A stretch of DNA of 64,000 nucleotides from Tabrizicola caldifontis (lineage in GTDB: Bacteria; Pseudomonadota; Alphaproteobacteria; Rhodobacterales; Rhodobacteraceae): the NCBI RefSeq assembly GCF_004762095.1, contig NZ_SIJH01000010.1, positions 1 through 64,000 of the forward strand. Reading direction: 5' to 3'. The position numbers and the translations under genes are program-made. This document shows positions 16,774 through 25,585 of this stretch, one piece after another; positions within the stretch are counted from its first letter, which is position 1, and the number at the start of each line of letters is the position of its first letter. Under the pieces are notes generated by a model. The model searched no databases. It saw nothing but the letters and a program-made list of their open reading frames with translations, and was not told the origin of the DNA.

Positions 16774-17631
16774 ATGCACCGCAAAGCCATGCTGTTCGCG
16801 GCCTTCGGGCTTGCCTTCGCCGGCGCCGCTTCGGCCGATCCGGTCGAGGACACGCTGGTGATCGATACCGAGGATGGCCCCATCGAGATGGTGACCAAAG
16901 CCCCGGCGCCCGACCATCTGAAGGACGTGATGGACTGGGTATATTCCGGCTGGCACTACCGCGAGGACGAGACGCGCGATCTGGAACGCGATGATTTCGA
17001 CAATCCGGGAATGGTTTATGTCGATCGGGGGCTTGACCTGTGGAATTCGGCGATCGGCAAGAACGGCGAAAGCTGCGCCGGCTGCCACCAGGGGCCCGAG
17101 TCGATGGCAGGCCTGCGCGCCGTCACCCCGCGGGTCGATGAAAAGACCGGCGTGCTGATGACGGTCGAAAACTACATCGACAAGTGTGTGACCGAACGCA
17201 TGGGTCTGGAGTCCTGGAACTGGACGGGCAGCGAGATGAAGGACATGTTGGCGCTGATCTCGATGCAGTCGCGCGGCATGCCGGTGAATGTCGCCATCGA
17301 CGGCCCCGCAGCCCCCTACTGGGAAAAGGGAAAGGAGATCTACTACACCCGTTTCGGGCAGCTGGAGATGTCCTGTGCGAACTGCCATGAGGACAATCAG
17401 GGTCGCTACATTCGCGCCGACCACCTGAGCCAGGGCCAGATCAACGGCTTCCCGGTCTACCGGCTGAAGGACGCGGGCATCCTGTCGGCGCAGCAGCGCT
17501 TTGTCGGTTGCGTGCGCGACACGAGGGCCGAAACCTTCAAGCCCAACTCGGACGAGTTCAAGGCACTCGAACTGTATGTCGCGTCGCGCGGCAACGGTCT
17601 TTCGGTCGAAGGCGTCTCGGTGCGCCACTAG
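16774..17631 (+). CDS. soxA: SoxA, diheme cytochrome subunit of SoxXA
   Basis: A 285-residue exported cytochrome. Signal peptide residues 1-21, heme sites C101-H105 (CAGCH) and C201-H205 (CANCH). C246 in QQRFVGCVRDTR is the conserved cysteine that binds the active-site heme and becomes persulfurated during turnover. Both heme sites are intact, matching the Paracoccus type that has two hemes. Catalyses thiosulfate conjugation to SoxYZ. Confidence 0.94.
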   Translation: MHRKAMLFAAFGLAFAGAASADPVEDTLVIDTEDGPIEMVTKAPAPDHLKDVMDWVYSGWHYREDETRDLERDDFDNPGMVYVDRGLDLWNSAIGKNGESCAGCHQGPESMAGLRAVTPRVDEKTGVLMTVENYIDKCVTERMGLESWNWTGSEMKDMLALISMQSRGMPVNVAIDGPAAPYWEKGKEIYYTRFGQLEMSCANCHEDNQGRYIRADHLSQGQINGFPVYRLKDAGILSAQQRFVGCVRDTRAETFKPNSDEFKALELYVASRGNGLSVEGVSVRH

Positions 17632-17642
17632 ACCCGGGGCGT

Positions 17643-17669
17643 GCGGCCGCCAACCTCCCTGGCGGCCGC
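17643..17669 (+). terminator. 10-base-pair hairpin between soxA and soxB
   Basis: GCGGCCGCCA (17643-17652) and TGGCGGCCGC (17660-17669) are perfect complements around a 7-base loop, 11 bases after the soxA stop. No T-run follows, so a partial terminator, an mRNA stabiliser or a processing site is likelier than full termination. The soxB gene starts 90 bases later. Confidence 0.6.
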
Positions 17670-17758
17670 CGCCTGGAAACGAACCGACGACCGGGACGAC
17701 CAGGCCCCCGCGCACTTGCGGGTTCCGTTCTGGTATCCCTGACGACAAGGAGAACGGG

Positions 17759-19450
17759 ATGATTACCCGGCGCGAGTTTCTTCAGGCATCCCTCGCCGCC
17801 TCGGCGATCTACGGGTCGTCGGGCTTCGGCAACTGGTCGCGGCTGGCCGCCCAGCAGGCGCTTAGCCAGGACCAGCTTCTGCAGTTCGACGATTTCGGCA
17901 ACCTGACGCTGATCCACATCACCGACATCCACGCCCAGCTCAAGCCGGTCTGGTTCCGCGAGCCGGAATGGAACATCGGCGTGGGCGAGGCCAAGGGCCA
18001 GCCGCCGCATGTGGTGGGCAAGGCCTTCCTCGACATGTTCGGCATCCTGCCCGGCAGTCCCGAGGCCTATGCGCTCACTTACGAGGACTTCGCCGCGCTC
18101 GGCCGCGCCTATGGCCGGATGGGCGGCATGGACCGGGTGGCGACCGTGGTCAAGGCGATCCGCGCCGCGCGGCCCGACAGCCTGCTTCTGGATGGCGGCG
18201 ACACCTGGCACGGTTCGATGACCAGCTACCTGACCAAGGGGCAGGATGTGGTCAACGTGATGAACGCGCTGGGCGTCGAGGCGATGACCAGCCACTGGGA
18301 ATGGACCTTCGGCACCGCCCGGGTGCAGGAGATCGTGGAAAGCCTGCCCTTCCCCTTCCTCGGTGCGAACATCTTCGATGCCGAATGGGACGAACCCGCC
18401 TTCGAGCCCTACCGGATCTTCGACAAGGCGGGCCTGCGCGTCGCGGTGATCGGACAGGCCTTCCCCTACATGCCGATTGCCAACCCGCGCTGGATGTTCC
18501 CCGAATACAGCTTCGGCATCCGCGAGGAACGGATGCAGCAGGTGGTGGACGAGGCCCGCGCCGAGGGCGTGGATCTGGTCGTCGTCCTGTCGCACAACGG
18601 CTTCGACGTGGACAGGAAGATGGCGTCCCGCGTCCAGGGCATCGACGTGATCCTGACCGGCCACACCCACGACGCGATCCCCGAACCCGTGCTGATGGGC
18701 CAGACGATCCTGATCGCCTCCGGCAGCCACGGCAAGTTCGTCTCCCGCGTCGATCTGGACGTGCGGGACGGCAAGATGATGGGCTTCCGCCACAAGCTGA
18801 TCCCGATCTTCTCGGATGTCATCACCCCCGACCCGGAGATGGCCGCCCTGATCGAGACCGAGCGCGCGCCCTTCAAGGCCGATCTGGAAGAGGTCGTCGG
18901 CCAGACCGAAAGCCTGCTTTACCGGCGCGGCAATTTCCAGGGCACCTGGGACGACCTGATCTGCAACGCCGTCCGGGCCGAGCGCGACGTGCAGATCGCG
19001 CTGTCGCCCGGCGTGCGCTGGGGCGCCTCGCTTCTGCCGGGCGATGCGATCACCCGCGAGGACATCCACAACGTCACCAGCATGACCTACGGCCAGGTCT
19101 ACCGGACCGAGATGACGGGCGAAATGCTCAAGACCGTGCTCGAGGACGTGGCCGACAACATCTTCAACCCCGATCCCTACTATCAGCAGGGTGGCGACAT
19201 GGTGCGCGTGGGCGGCATGGGCTTTGCCTGCGACGTGTCGAAACCCATCGGCGAACGGATCAGCGACATGGTGCTGCTGGACACGGGCGAGGCCATCGAC
19301 CCCGCCAAGTCCTACACCGTGGGCGGCTGGGCCAGCGTCAACGAGGGCACCGAAGGGCCGCAGATCTGGGACGTGGTGGAATCGCATATCCGCAAGCTGG
19401 GCACCGTCCGGCTTGAGCCCAACCCCTCGGTCTCCGTGACCGGAATCTGA
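17759..19450 (+). CDS. soxB: SoxB, thiosulfohydrolase
   Basis: A 563-residue di-manganese hydrolase of the 5'-nucleotidase superfamily that releases sulfate from SoxY-bound thiosulfonate. It has a twin-arginine signal (TRREFLQASLAASAIYG) and the metal-binding motifs HITDIHAQL (near residue 58), LDGGDTWHGS (near 145), LSHNG (near 281) and LTGHTHDAI (near 300). The C-terminal half holds the nucleotidase-like domain. ATG 17759 follows AAGGAGAACGGG. It is widely used as the marker gene for sulfur oxidation. Confidence 0.95.
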   Translation: MITRREFLQASLAASAIYGSSGFGNWSRLAAQQALSQDQLLQFDDFGNLTLIHITDIHAQLKPVWFREPEWNIGVGEAKGQPPHVVGKAFLDMFGILPGSPEAYALTYEDFAALGRAYGRMGGMDRVATVVKAIRAARPDSLLLDGGDTWHGSMTSYLTKGQDVVNVMNALGVEAMTSHWEWTFGTARVQEIVESLPFPFLGANIFDAEWDEPAFEPYRIFDKAGLRVAVIGQAFPYMPIANPRWMFPEYSFGIREERMQQVVDEARAEGVDLVVVLSHNGFDVDRKMASRVQGIDVILTGHTHDAIPEPVLMGQTILIASGSHGKFVSRVDLDVRDGKMMGFRHKLIPIFSDVITPDPEMAALIETERAPFKADLEEVVGQTESLLYRRGNFQGTWDDLICNAVRAERDVQIALSPGVRWGASLLPGDAITREDIHNVTSMTYGQVYRTEMTGEMLKTVLEDVADNIFNPDPYYQQGGDMVRVGGMGFACDVSKPIGERISDMVLLDTGEAIDPAKSYTVGGWASVNEGTEGPQIWDVVESHIRKLGTVRLEPNPSVSVTGI

Positions 19451-19467
19451 ACAGGAGCGTTCGCCAG

Positions 19468-20730
19468 ATGACCGACGAACCCGTAACCAGCCGCCGCGCC
19501 TTCCTCGCCGGCACCGCCGCCGCCGGGGCGGGGCTTGTGGCCACCGCCGCCACCGCCCAGACCGCGCCCGACCCGCTGATCACCGAGGTCCAGCCCTGGG
19601 CCTCGGCCTTCGGCGATCCGGTGGACGCCACGCCCTATGGCATGCCGATCCGGTTTGAAAGCCATGTGGTGCGGCGCAACGTGGAATGGCTGACCGAAAG
19701 CCCGGTCAGTTCGATCAACTTCACGCCGATCCATGCGCTGGAAGGCACGATCACGCCGCAGGGCTGCGCCTTCGAGCGCCACCATTCCGGCGCGATCGAG
19801 CTGTCGAAGCAGGACTACCGGCTGATGATCAACGGGCTGGTGGAACGTGAACTGGTTTTCACCTGGGACGACCTGATGCGCTTTCCGCGCCACATCGCCA
19901 TCGCCTTCTGCGAATGCGCGGCGAACGGCGGCATGGAATGGGGGGGCGCGCAGCTTGAAGGCTGCCAGTTCACCCAGGGCATGATCCACAACATGGAATA
20001 CACCGGGGTGATGCTGCGCGACCTTCTTGCCGAGGCGGGCGTCAAGCCCGAGGGCAAGTGGGTCTATGTCGAAGGCGCCGACGCCTCGTCCAACGGCCGC
20101 TCGATCCCGATGGAAAAGGCGCTGGACGACGTGATGGTCGCCTTTTTCGCCAATGGCGAGGCGCTGCGCAAGGAACACGGCTATCCCGTCCGGCTGGTGG
20201 TGCCCGGCTGGGAAGGCAACATGTGGGTCAAGTGGCTGCGCCGGATCGGGGTCTATGACCAGGCGGTGGAAAGCCGCGAGGAGACCTCGAAATACACCGA
20301 CCTGATGCCGGACGGCCGGGCGCGGAAATGGACCTGGGTGATGGATGCGAAATCGGTCATCACCTCGCCCTCGCCGCAGGCGCCGATCCGGCATGGCAAG
20401 GGGCCGCTGGTCATCACCGGGCTGGCCTGGTCGGGGCATGGCAAGATCGCACGGGTCGATGTCTCGGTGGACGGCGGCAATACCTGGGTGCCGGCCCGCA
20501 TCTCGGGCGAGGTGCGGCCCAAGGCACTGACGCGCTTCCACTACGACATGAACTGGGACGGGCAGGAGATGTTCATCATGTCCCGCGCCATCGACGAGAC
20601 GGGCTATGTCCAGCCCACCAAGCAGGCCCTGCGCGAGATCCGCGGCCTGAACAATGTCTATCACAACAATGGCATCCAGGTCTGGTGGGTGCGCGCCGAC
20701 GGAGAGGTCGAGAATGTCGAAATCGCCTGA
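19468..20730 (+). CDS. soxC: SoxC, molybdenum subunit of sulfane dehydrogenase
   Basis: A 420-residue protein of the sulfite oxidase family with a twin-arginine signal ([15 protein letters not shown]). The molybdenum-ligating cysteine is in AFCECAANG near residue 150, followed by the [11 protein letters not shown] block and the dimerisation domain ([15 protein letters not shown]). With SoxD it removes electrons from the sulfane sulfur on SoxYZ; its presence predicts full oxidation to sulfate without sulfur globules. Confidence 0.95.
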   Translation: MTDEPVTSRRAFLAGTAAAGAGLVATAATAQTAPDPLITEVQPWASAFGDPVDATPYGMPIRFESHVVRRNVEWLTESPVSSINFTPIHALEGTITPQGCAFERHHSGAIELSKQDYRLMINGLVERELVFTWDDLMRFPRHIAIAFCECAANGGMEWGGAQLEGCQFTQGMIHNMEYTGVMLRDLLAEAGVKPEGKWVYVEGADASSNGRSIPMEKALDDVMVAFFANGEALRKEHGYPVRLVVPGWEGNMWVKWLRRIGVYDQAVESREETSKYTDLMPDGRARKWTWVMDAKSVITSPSPQAPIRHGKGPLVITGLAWSGHGKIARVDVSVDGGNTWVPARISGEVRPKALTRFHYDMNWDGQEMFIMSRAIDETGYVQPTKQALREIRGLNNVYHNNGIQVWWVRADGEVENVEIA

Positions 20731-22033
20731 GTTCCCGACAATCCTTCTGGTCACCGGCTGGGCCACGGCCGCGACCGTCGCCGCTTTCGTATTCGCCTCG
20801 ACCGGCCCAAAGGTGCAAGAGGCCGCCCCGGCCCCAGCACCAGCCGTGACAGCAACCCCCGCACCTGAACCGGCAGCAGCGCCCGCCGCAGAACCGGCGC
20901 CGACCCAGGTGGCCGAGGCCGCTCCCCCCTCACCGGTGGAGGCCGCGGAACCGGCCCCTGCGGCTGTGACCCCGGCCCTGGCCAACCCGCTTGGTCTTGG
21001 CCGTCCGGCCCTTCCCGAAGAGGTTGAGGCATGGGATGTGGCCGTTCTGCCTGATGGCACTGGTCTGCCTGTGGGGTCGGGCGATGTGGAAACGGGCGAC
21101 GCGATCTTCGGTGAACACTGTGCCGCCTGCCACGGCGACTTTGCCGAAGGGCTGGACGCCTGGCCGGTGCTGGCCGGCGGTGCGGGCAGCCTCAGGGATC
21201 CGCGTCCTGTCAAGACGATCGGCAGCTACTGGCCTTATCTGTCCACCGTCTTCGATTACGTCCACCGCTCGATGCCTTTCGGCAACGCACAGACGCTTTC
21301 GGTTGACGACACCTACGCGATCACGGCGTTCCTTCTCTACTCGAACGGCATCGTCGAGGATGACTTCGTGCTGTCGAACGAGAACTTCACCTCGATCGTG
21401 ATGCCCAATGCCGAGGGCTTCTATGTGGACGATCGGGCAACCACGGAATACCCGCTGTTCTCGGCCGAACCTTGCATGGAAAACTGCCGCGAAAGCGCGC
21501 CCCAGGTCACCAAGCGCGCTGTGGAACTGAACGTGACGCCGACAGATCCGGACGGCAAGCCTGCCGGAACCCTGCCGGTGATCACCGTGGCTTCGACCGG
21601 CGAGGCCGCCGCACCGGCCGCCGAGGCGACAGCAGGGATGACGGAGGCTCCGGTCGAGACGGCCGAGGCGGCGGCGACGGAGGTCGACGCAGAGCCCGCG
21701 CCGGCTGGCGCCGACCCGGCCCTGATTGCCGCAGGAGAGACGGTGTTCAAGAAATGCGCCGCCTGCCACAAGGTTGGCGAGGGCGCAAAGAACGGGGTCG
21801 GTCCGGCGCTGAACGGTATCGTCGGTGCCGGAATGGGGCAGGTCGAAGGGTTCAAGTATTCCGACGGGCTGGCCTCGATGGGCGCGGAAGGCAGAGTGTG
21901 GGATGCCGAAGCACTGCACGCCTTCCTGGAAGACCCCAGGGGCTTTGTGAAGGGCACCAAGATGTCCTTCGCCGGTCTGAAGAAGGCCGAGGAGCGTGAC
22001 GCCGTCATCGCGTATCTGGCCACGTTCGAGTAG
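20714..22033 (+). CDS. soxD: SoxD, diheme cytochrome subunit of sulfane dehydrogenase
   Basis: A 439-residue cytochrome. Residues 9-29 form a signal or anchor helix, followed by a Pro/Ala-rich linker to about residue 90. The first heme is at C136-H140, the second at C348-H352 (both CAACH), in a C-terminal mitochondrial-type cytochrome c domain. A second Pro/Ala/Glu-rich linker spans about 295-335. The start ATG 20714 overlaps soxC by 17 bases. Partner of SoxC. Confidence 0.94.
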   Translation: MSKSPEFPTILLVTGWATAATVAAFVFASTGPKVQEAAPAPAPAVTATPAPEPAAAPAAEPAPTQVAEAAPPSPVEAAEPAPAAVTPALANPLGLGRPALPEEVEAWDVAVLPDGTGLPVGSGDVETGDAIFGEHCAACHGDFAEGLDAWPVLAGGAGSLRDPRPVKTIGSYWPYLSTVFDYVHRSMPFGNAQTLSVDDTYAITAFLLYSNGIVEDDFVLSNENFTSIVMPNAEGFYVDDRATTEYPLFSAEPCMENCRESAPQVTKRAVELNVTPTDPDGKPAGTLPVITVASTGEAAAPAAEATAGMTEAPVETAEAAATEVDAEPAPAGADPALIAAGETVFKKCAACHKVGEGAKNGVGPALNGIVGAGMGQVEGFKYSDGLASMGAEGRVWDAEALHAFLEDPRGFVKGTKMSFAGLKKAEERDAVIAYLATFE

Positions 22034-22035
22034 CC

Positions 22036-22740
22036 ATGAACTGCCGTCTTGCCCTTGTCGCCCTGTGCCTCGTCCTCGGCCCCGTGCCGGGGACAGCCGA
22101 GCAGATCGGCGATGCCGAACAGGGGGCCACGATCTTCGCCAGTCAGTGCAAGGCATGCCATCAGATCGGCGAAGGCGCGAAGAACCGGGTCGGGCCGCAG
22201 CTCAACCGGATCTTCGGCCGCCGCGCTGGCAGTGTGCCGGAGTTCAACTATTCCAAATCCATGGAGCGGATGGGTTCTGACGGGCTGACCTGGACGCTGA
22301 CCACGCTGGACGCCTATATCGCCAATCCCAAGGCGCTGGTTTCCGGCACGAGGATGAACTATCGCGGCCTGCCCGACCCGGCGGAACGCGCTGCCTTGCT
22401 GGCTTTCCTGCGCGAGTGGTCCGACCGGCCGCAGGACATTCCGGAATCGGAACCGACGGCCCTGAAGACCGATCCTGACCTTTCGCCCGAGATACTGGCC
22501 ATCAAGGGCGACCCCGACTACGGCGAATATCTCGCGTCGGAATGCCAGACCTGCCACCAGGCCGACGGGTCCGACCAGGGCATCCCGTCGATCACCGGCT
22601 GGCCAGCCGAGGATTTCGTGGTCGCCATGCATGCCTACAAGCAGAAACTGCGCCCGCATCCCGTCATGCAGATGATGGCGGGCCGCCTGAACGAAGAGGA
22701 GATCGCGGCGCTTGCTGCCTATTTCGCGACACTCGAATGA
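22036..22740 (+). CDS. soxE: SoxE, diheme cytochrome c
   Basis: A 234-residue exported diheme cytochrome. Signal peptide residues 1-21; hemes at C38-H42 (CKACH) and C170-H174 (CQTCH). The first half resembles class I cytochrome c (KNRVGPQLNRIFGRRAG), the second the FccA-like group. It starts two bases after the soxD stop. In Paracoccus it is not essential for thiosulfate oxidation and is thought to transfer electrons together with SoxF. Confidence 0.9.
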   Translation: MNCRLALVALCLVLGPVPGTAEQIGDAEQGATIFASQCKACHQIGEGAKNRVGPQLNRIFGRRAGSVPEFNYSKSMERMGSDGLTWTLTTLDAYIANPKALVSGTRMNYRGLPDPAERAALLAFLREWSDRPQDIPESEPTALKTDPDLSPEILAIKGDPDYGEYLASECQTCHQADGSDQGIPSITGWPAEDFVVAMHAYKQKLRPHPVMQMMAGRLNEEEIAALAAYFATLE

Positions 22741-22801
22741 AAATGAAGAAGCACGGGAAAGCCGGGCCAGGACGACGCAACCCACTGGGAGGAGGAACCC
22801 A

Positions 22802-24064
22802 ATGCTGAACAGACGCCACTTCATCGGAACCGGTATTGTCGCCGGCACCCTTCTTACTGCCCCAAGCGTCTGGGGCCAGGCCAAGCCCAAGGTTGTGGTG
22901 ATCGGCGGCGGCGCCGGGGGGGCGACGGCTGCGCGCTATCTGGCGAAGGATAGCGGCGGCGCGATCGAGGTGACGCTGGTCGAGGCCAATCCGATCTACA
23001 CCACCTGCTTCTTCTCCAACCTCTATCTCGGCGGCTTCCGCGACTTCGAAAGCCTGCAGCACAACTACGACAAGCTGGCCGGGGGGGGCGTGACAGTCAT
23101 CAACGATACGGCGACCGGCGTCGATGCGGCTGCCAGGACAGTGACGTTGGCCGCCGGGCAGGTGTTGCCCTATGACCGGCTGGTGCTGTCGCCCGGGATC
23201 GACTTCCGCGATGGGTCGGTGCCTGGCTGGTCGCTGGAGCAGCACGCCGAGATCATGCCGCACGCCTACAAGGCCGGCCCGCAGACCCAGCTTCTGAAAA
23301 AGATGGTCGAAGAGATGCCGGAAGGCAGTGTCTTCGCCATGATCGCGCCGCCGAATCCCTACCGTTGCCCGCCCGGTCCCTACGAACGGATCAGCATGGT
23401 CGCCCATGTGCTGAAACAGAAGAACCCGACGGCCAAGATCTTGGTCGCAGACCCGAAGGACAAGTTTTCGAAACAGGCGCTGTTCGAGGAAGGTTGGCAG
23501 AAGCACTATCCCGGAATGGTCGAATGGATCGGGTCGGAATTCGGCGGCGGCAATGTCGAGGTGCGGCCCGAGGCGATGGAAGTGGTGATCGACGGCGAGG
23601 TGACGAAGGTCGCCTGCTGCAACGTGATTCCGGGCCAGATGGCCGGCAAGATCGCTGCCATTGCCGGGGTGACCGATGACAAGGGCTGGGCGCCTGTCGA
23701 TCCCTTCAGCATGAAATCGAAGGCCGACCCGAACATCTGGGTTCTGGGCGATGCCTCTGCCCAGGGCGACATGCCGAAATCGGGTTTCTCGGCCAACAGC
23801 CAGGCCAAGGTGGCGGCGATGATGATTCGGGGCGAGCTGACCGGATCAAAGACCTTCCCCGCCCGATATTCCAATACCTGCTGGTCGCTTCTGGATACCG
23901 ACGATGGGGTGAAGATCGGCGCGTCCTACGAGCCGACCGAAGAGAAGATTGCCAGCGTCGAAAGCTTCGTCTCGCAAACCGGCGAGGATGCGGCACTGCG
24001 CAAGGCGACATACGAGGAATCGCTCGGCTGGTATGCCGGGATTACGGCCGACATGTTCGGCTGA
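22802..24064 (+). CDS. soxF: SoxF, FAD flavoprotein of flavocytochrome c sulfide dehydrogenase type
   Basis: A 420-residue flavoprotein with a twin-arginine signal (NRRHFIGTG) and an FAD dinucleotide-binding motif VVVIGGGAGGATAARYL near residue 31. The redox cysteine pair of this family is visible in TTCFFSNLYLGG (near residue 66) and in ACCNVIPGQMAG (near residue 268). In P. pantotrophus, SoxF has sulfide dehydrogenase activity and raises the rate of the Sox reaction. Starts after GGGAGGAGGAACCCA. Confidence 0.92.
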   Translation: MLNRRHFIGTGIVAGTLLTAPSVWGQAKPKVVVIGGGAGGATAARYLAKDSGGAIEVTLVEANPIYTTCFFSNLYLGGFRDFESLQHNYDKLAGGGVTVINDTATGVDAAARTVTLAAGQVLPYDRLVLSPGIDFRDGSVPGWSLEQHAEIMPHAYKAGPQTQLLKKMVEEMPEGSVFAMIAPPNPYRCPPGPYERISMVAHVLKQKNPTAKILVADPKDKFSKQALFEEGWQKHYPGMVEWIGSEFGGGNVEVRPEAMEVVIDGEVTKVACCNVIPGQMAGKIAAIAGVTDDKGWAPVDPFSMKSKADPNIWVLGDASAQGDMPKSGFSANSQAKVAAMMIRGELTGSKTFPARYSNTCWSLLDTDDGVKIGASYEPTEEKIASVESFVSQTGEDAALRKATYEESLGWYAGITADMFG

Positions 24065-24080
24065 CCTTTCCTCCCGACCT

Positions 24081-24106
24081 GCGGGCCCTCCGTTCGGGGG
24101 GCCTGC
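24081..24106 (+). terminator. Terminator-like hairpin after soxF
   Basis: An 11-base-pair stem (24081-24091 with 24096-24106, two G-T pairs, four-base loop) followed by TCTTT. It stands 16 bases after the soxF stop and 19 before the next gene, so it could reduce but need not abolish read-through. Confidence 0.6.
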
Positions 24107-24125
24107 TCTTTGCAAGGATCTGCCC

Positions 24126-25037
24126 ATGCTGACACGCCGCCACCTGCTGACTGCCACCGCCGCCGCACTGGCCGCACCGTTCGCCCCGCGCCGGGTCTGG
24201 GCGGCCAGCACGCTAGAGCTGGGGGATCTGCGGATCGACACCCTGTCCGACGGCAACCTGGTGCTGCCCGGCGACTTCATCCTGGGCGGCATGCCGCAAG
24301 AAGAGATGCAGGCCATCGTCAGCAAATACGGCCTGCCGACCGACCAGCTTACCCCGCCCTGCAACGTGACACTGCTGCGTGACGGGACGAACACGGTGCT
24401 GTTCGACGTGGGATCGGGGCCCGACTTCCAGCCCTCTGCCGGCAAGCTGATGGAGGCGTTCGATGTTTTGGGTCTGGGCGTCGAGGACATCACCCATGTC
24501 CTGCTCACCCATGGTCACCCGGATCATCTCTGGGGCCTTCTGGACGAATTCGATGAACCCGTGTTCCCGAATGCCGAATACATGATCGGTCAGGCAGAAT
24601 TCGACTATTGGATGGATCCTGAAACCGTGACCACCATCGGCGAGGCGCGGGCGACCTTTGCCGTTGGCGCATCGCGCCGGCTGGGCGCGATTGCCGAGAC
24701 GGTCCGGCTGTTGTCCGACGGGGAAGAACCGCTTCCGGGCATCGCCGCGCGACTGACCCCCGGACATACACCTGGCCATATGGCCTATGAGATCGCCGGC
24801 TCGACCCCGGTCATGGTGCTGGGCGACTGCATCGGCAACCACCACGTCGCCTTCGAGCGGCCGGACTGGGCCAGCGGTTCGGACCAGGACGGCGCGCGTG
24901 CCGCCGCGACGCGGGTCGGGCTGCTCGATCGGCTGGCGGCAGAGGGCCACGCGATCATCGGCTACCACCTGCCCGAGGGCGGCATCGGCCGTGTCGAGCG
25001 GGCGGAAAAAGGCTATCGTTACATCGCCGGGGTCTGA
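24126..25037 (+). CDS. soxH: SoxH-like metallo-beta-lactamase-fold hydrolase
   Basis: A 303-residue exported protein of the metallo-beta-lactamase fold. A twin-arginine signal (LTRRHLLTATAAALA) precedes VLLTHGHPDHLWG, the HxHxDH zinc motif near residue 126, with further ligands in TPGHTPGHMAY (near 213) and GDCIGNHHV. Position after soxF matches soxH of Paracoccus, whose function is unknown and dispensable. Other members of this group are arylsulfatase-like or quinoprotein-relay proteins, so the symbol rests on context. Confidence 0.72.
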   Translation: MLTRRHLLTATAAALAAPFAPRRVWAASTLELGDLRIDTLSDGNLVLPGDFILGGMPQEEMQAIVSKYGLPTDQLTPPCNVTLLRDGTNTVLFDVGSGPDFQPSAGKLMEAFDVLGLGVEDITHVLLTHGHPDHLWGLLDEFDEPVFPNAEYMIGQAEFDYWMDPETVTTIGEARATFAVGASRRLGAIAETVRLLSDGEEPLPGIAARLTPGHTPGHMAYEIAGSTPVMVLGDCIGNHHVAFERPDWASGSDQDGARAAATRVGLLDRLAAEGHAIIGYHLPEGGIGRVERAEKGYRYIAGV

Positions 25038-25064
25038 TCCCGGCCCGTGCAGAGAGGTGCCGCC

Positions 25065-25499
25065 ATGACCAGACTTGCCGCAACTGTCCTTACCCTTGCC
25101 CTTGGCGCGCAGGCCGCGCTGGCGCAGCAGGCGACGACCTATCCCTTCGACGGCAGTTTCGAGGATGCCACCTTTGCCGTGGAATCGGCCATCGTGGACC
25201 GGGGACTGGTGATCGACTATCGCAGCCATGTGGGCCAGATGCTGAACCGCACCGGCGCCGATGTTGGCAGCGAGGTGAAGATCTACGACAATGCCGACGT
25301 GTTCCTTTTCTGCTCGGCCGTCCTTTCGCGTAGGGTGATGGAGGCAGACCCGATGAACATCGCGCATTGCCCCTATGGCATCTTCGTCACCGACCACGAG
25401 GGGCAGGTCGCCATCGGCTACCGTCATCTGCCAGAGGGGCCGATGCAGGAGGTCCAGGCCCTGCTGGACGAGATTGCCAGGGAAGCAAGCGGACAGTAG
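25065..25499 (+). CDS. DUF302-family periplasmic protein
   Basis: A 144-residue exported protein. Signal peptide residues 1-20, then the DUF302 fold recognisable from FEDATFAVESAIVDRGLVIDYRSHVGQML, FLFCSAVLSRRVMEAD and CPYGIFVTDHEGQVAIGYR. Start MTRLAATVL at 25065. DUF302 proteins are frequent tail genes in sox clusters; two cysteines (in FLFCSA and AHCPYG) could bind a metal or a sulfur species, but no activity is established. Confidence 0.8.
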   Translation: MTRLAATVLTLALGAQAALAQQATTYPFDGSFEDATFAVESAIVDRGLVIDYRSHVGQMLNRTGADVGSEVKIYDNADVFLFCSAVLSRRVMEADPMNIAHCPYGIFVTDHEGQVAIGYRHLPEGPMQEVQALLDEIAREASGQ

Positions 25500-25521
25500 C
25501 GCCCGCGCGCTCGGTCATCGT

Positions 25522-25542
25522 CTGTCAGTCATTGTCTGACAG
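25522..25542. terminator. Hairpin between convergent sox tail and soxT2
   Basis: CTGTCAG (25522-25528) and CTGACAG (25536-25542) are perfect complements with a 7-base loop, between the stops of the DUF302 gene and the convergent transporter gene. It could limit read-through in both directions. Confidence 0.5.
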
Positions 25543-25585
25543 CCCGGGCGGAACCGGCCCGCCGTCGGTTCCATGCGTTGCGATC

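Noticed and set aside
17558-21213. Long open frames opposite or in other frames to soxB and soxC (17558-19387 minus, 19312-21213 minus, 17968-19416 plus)
   Set aside because: Low-complexity Arg/Gly/Ala/His composition, no domain, and they contradict clear Sox motifs.
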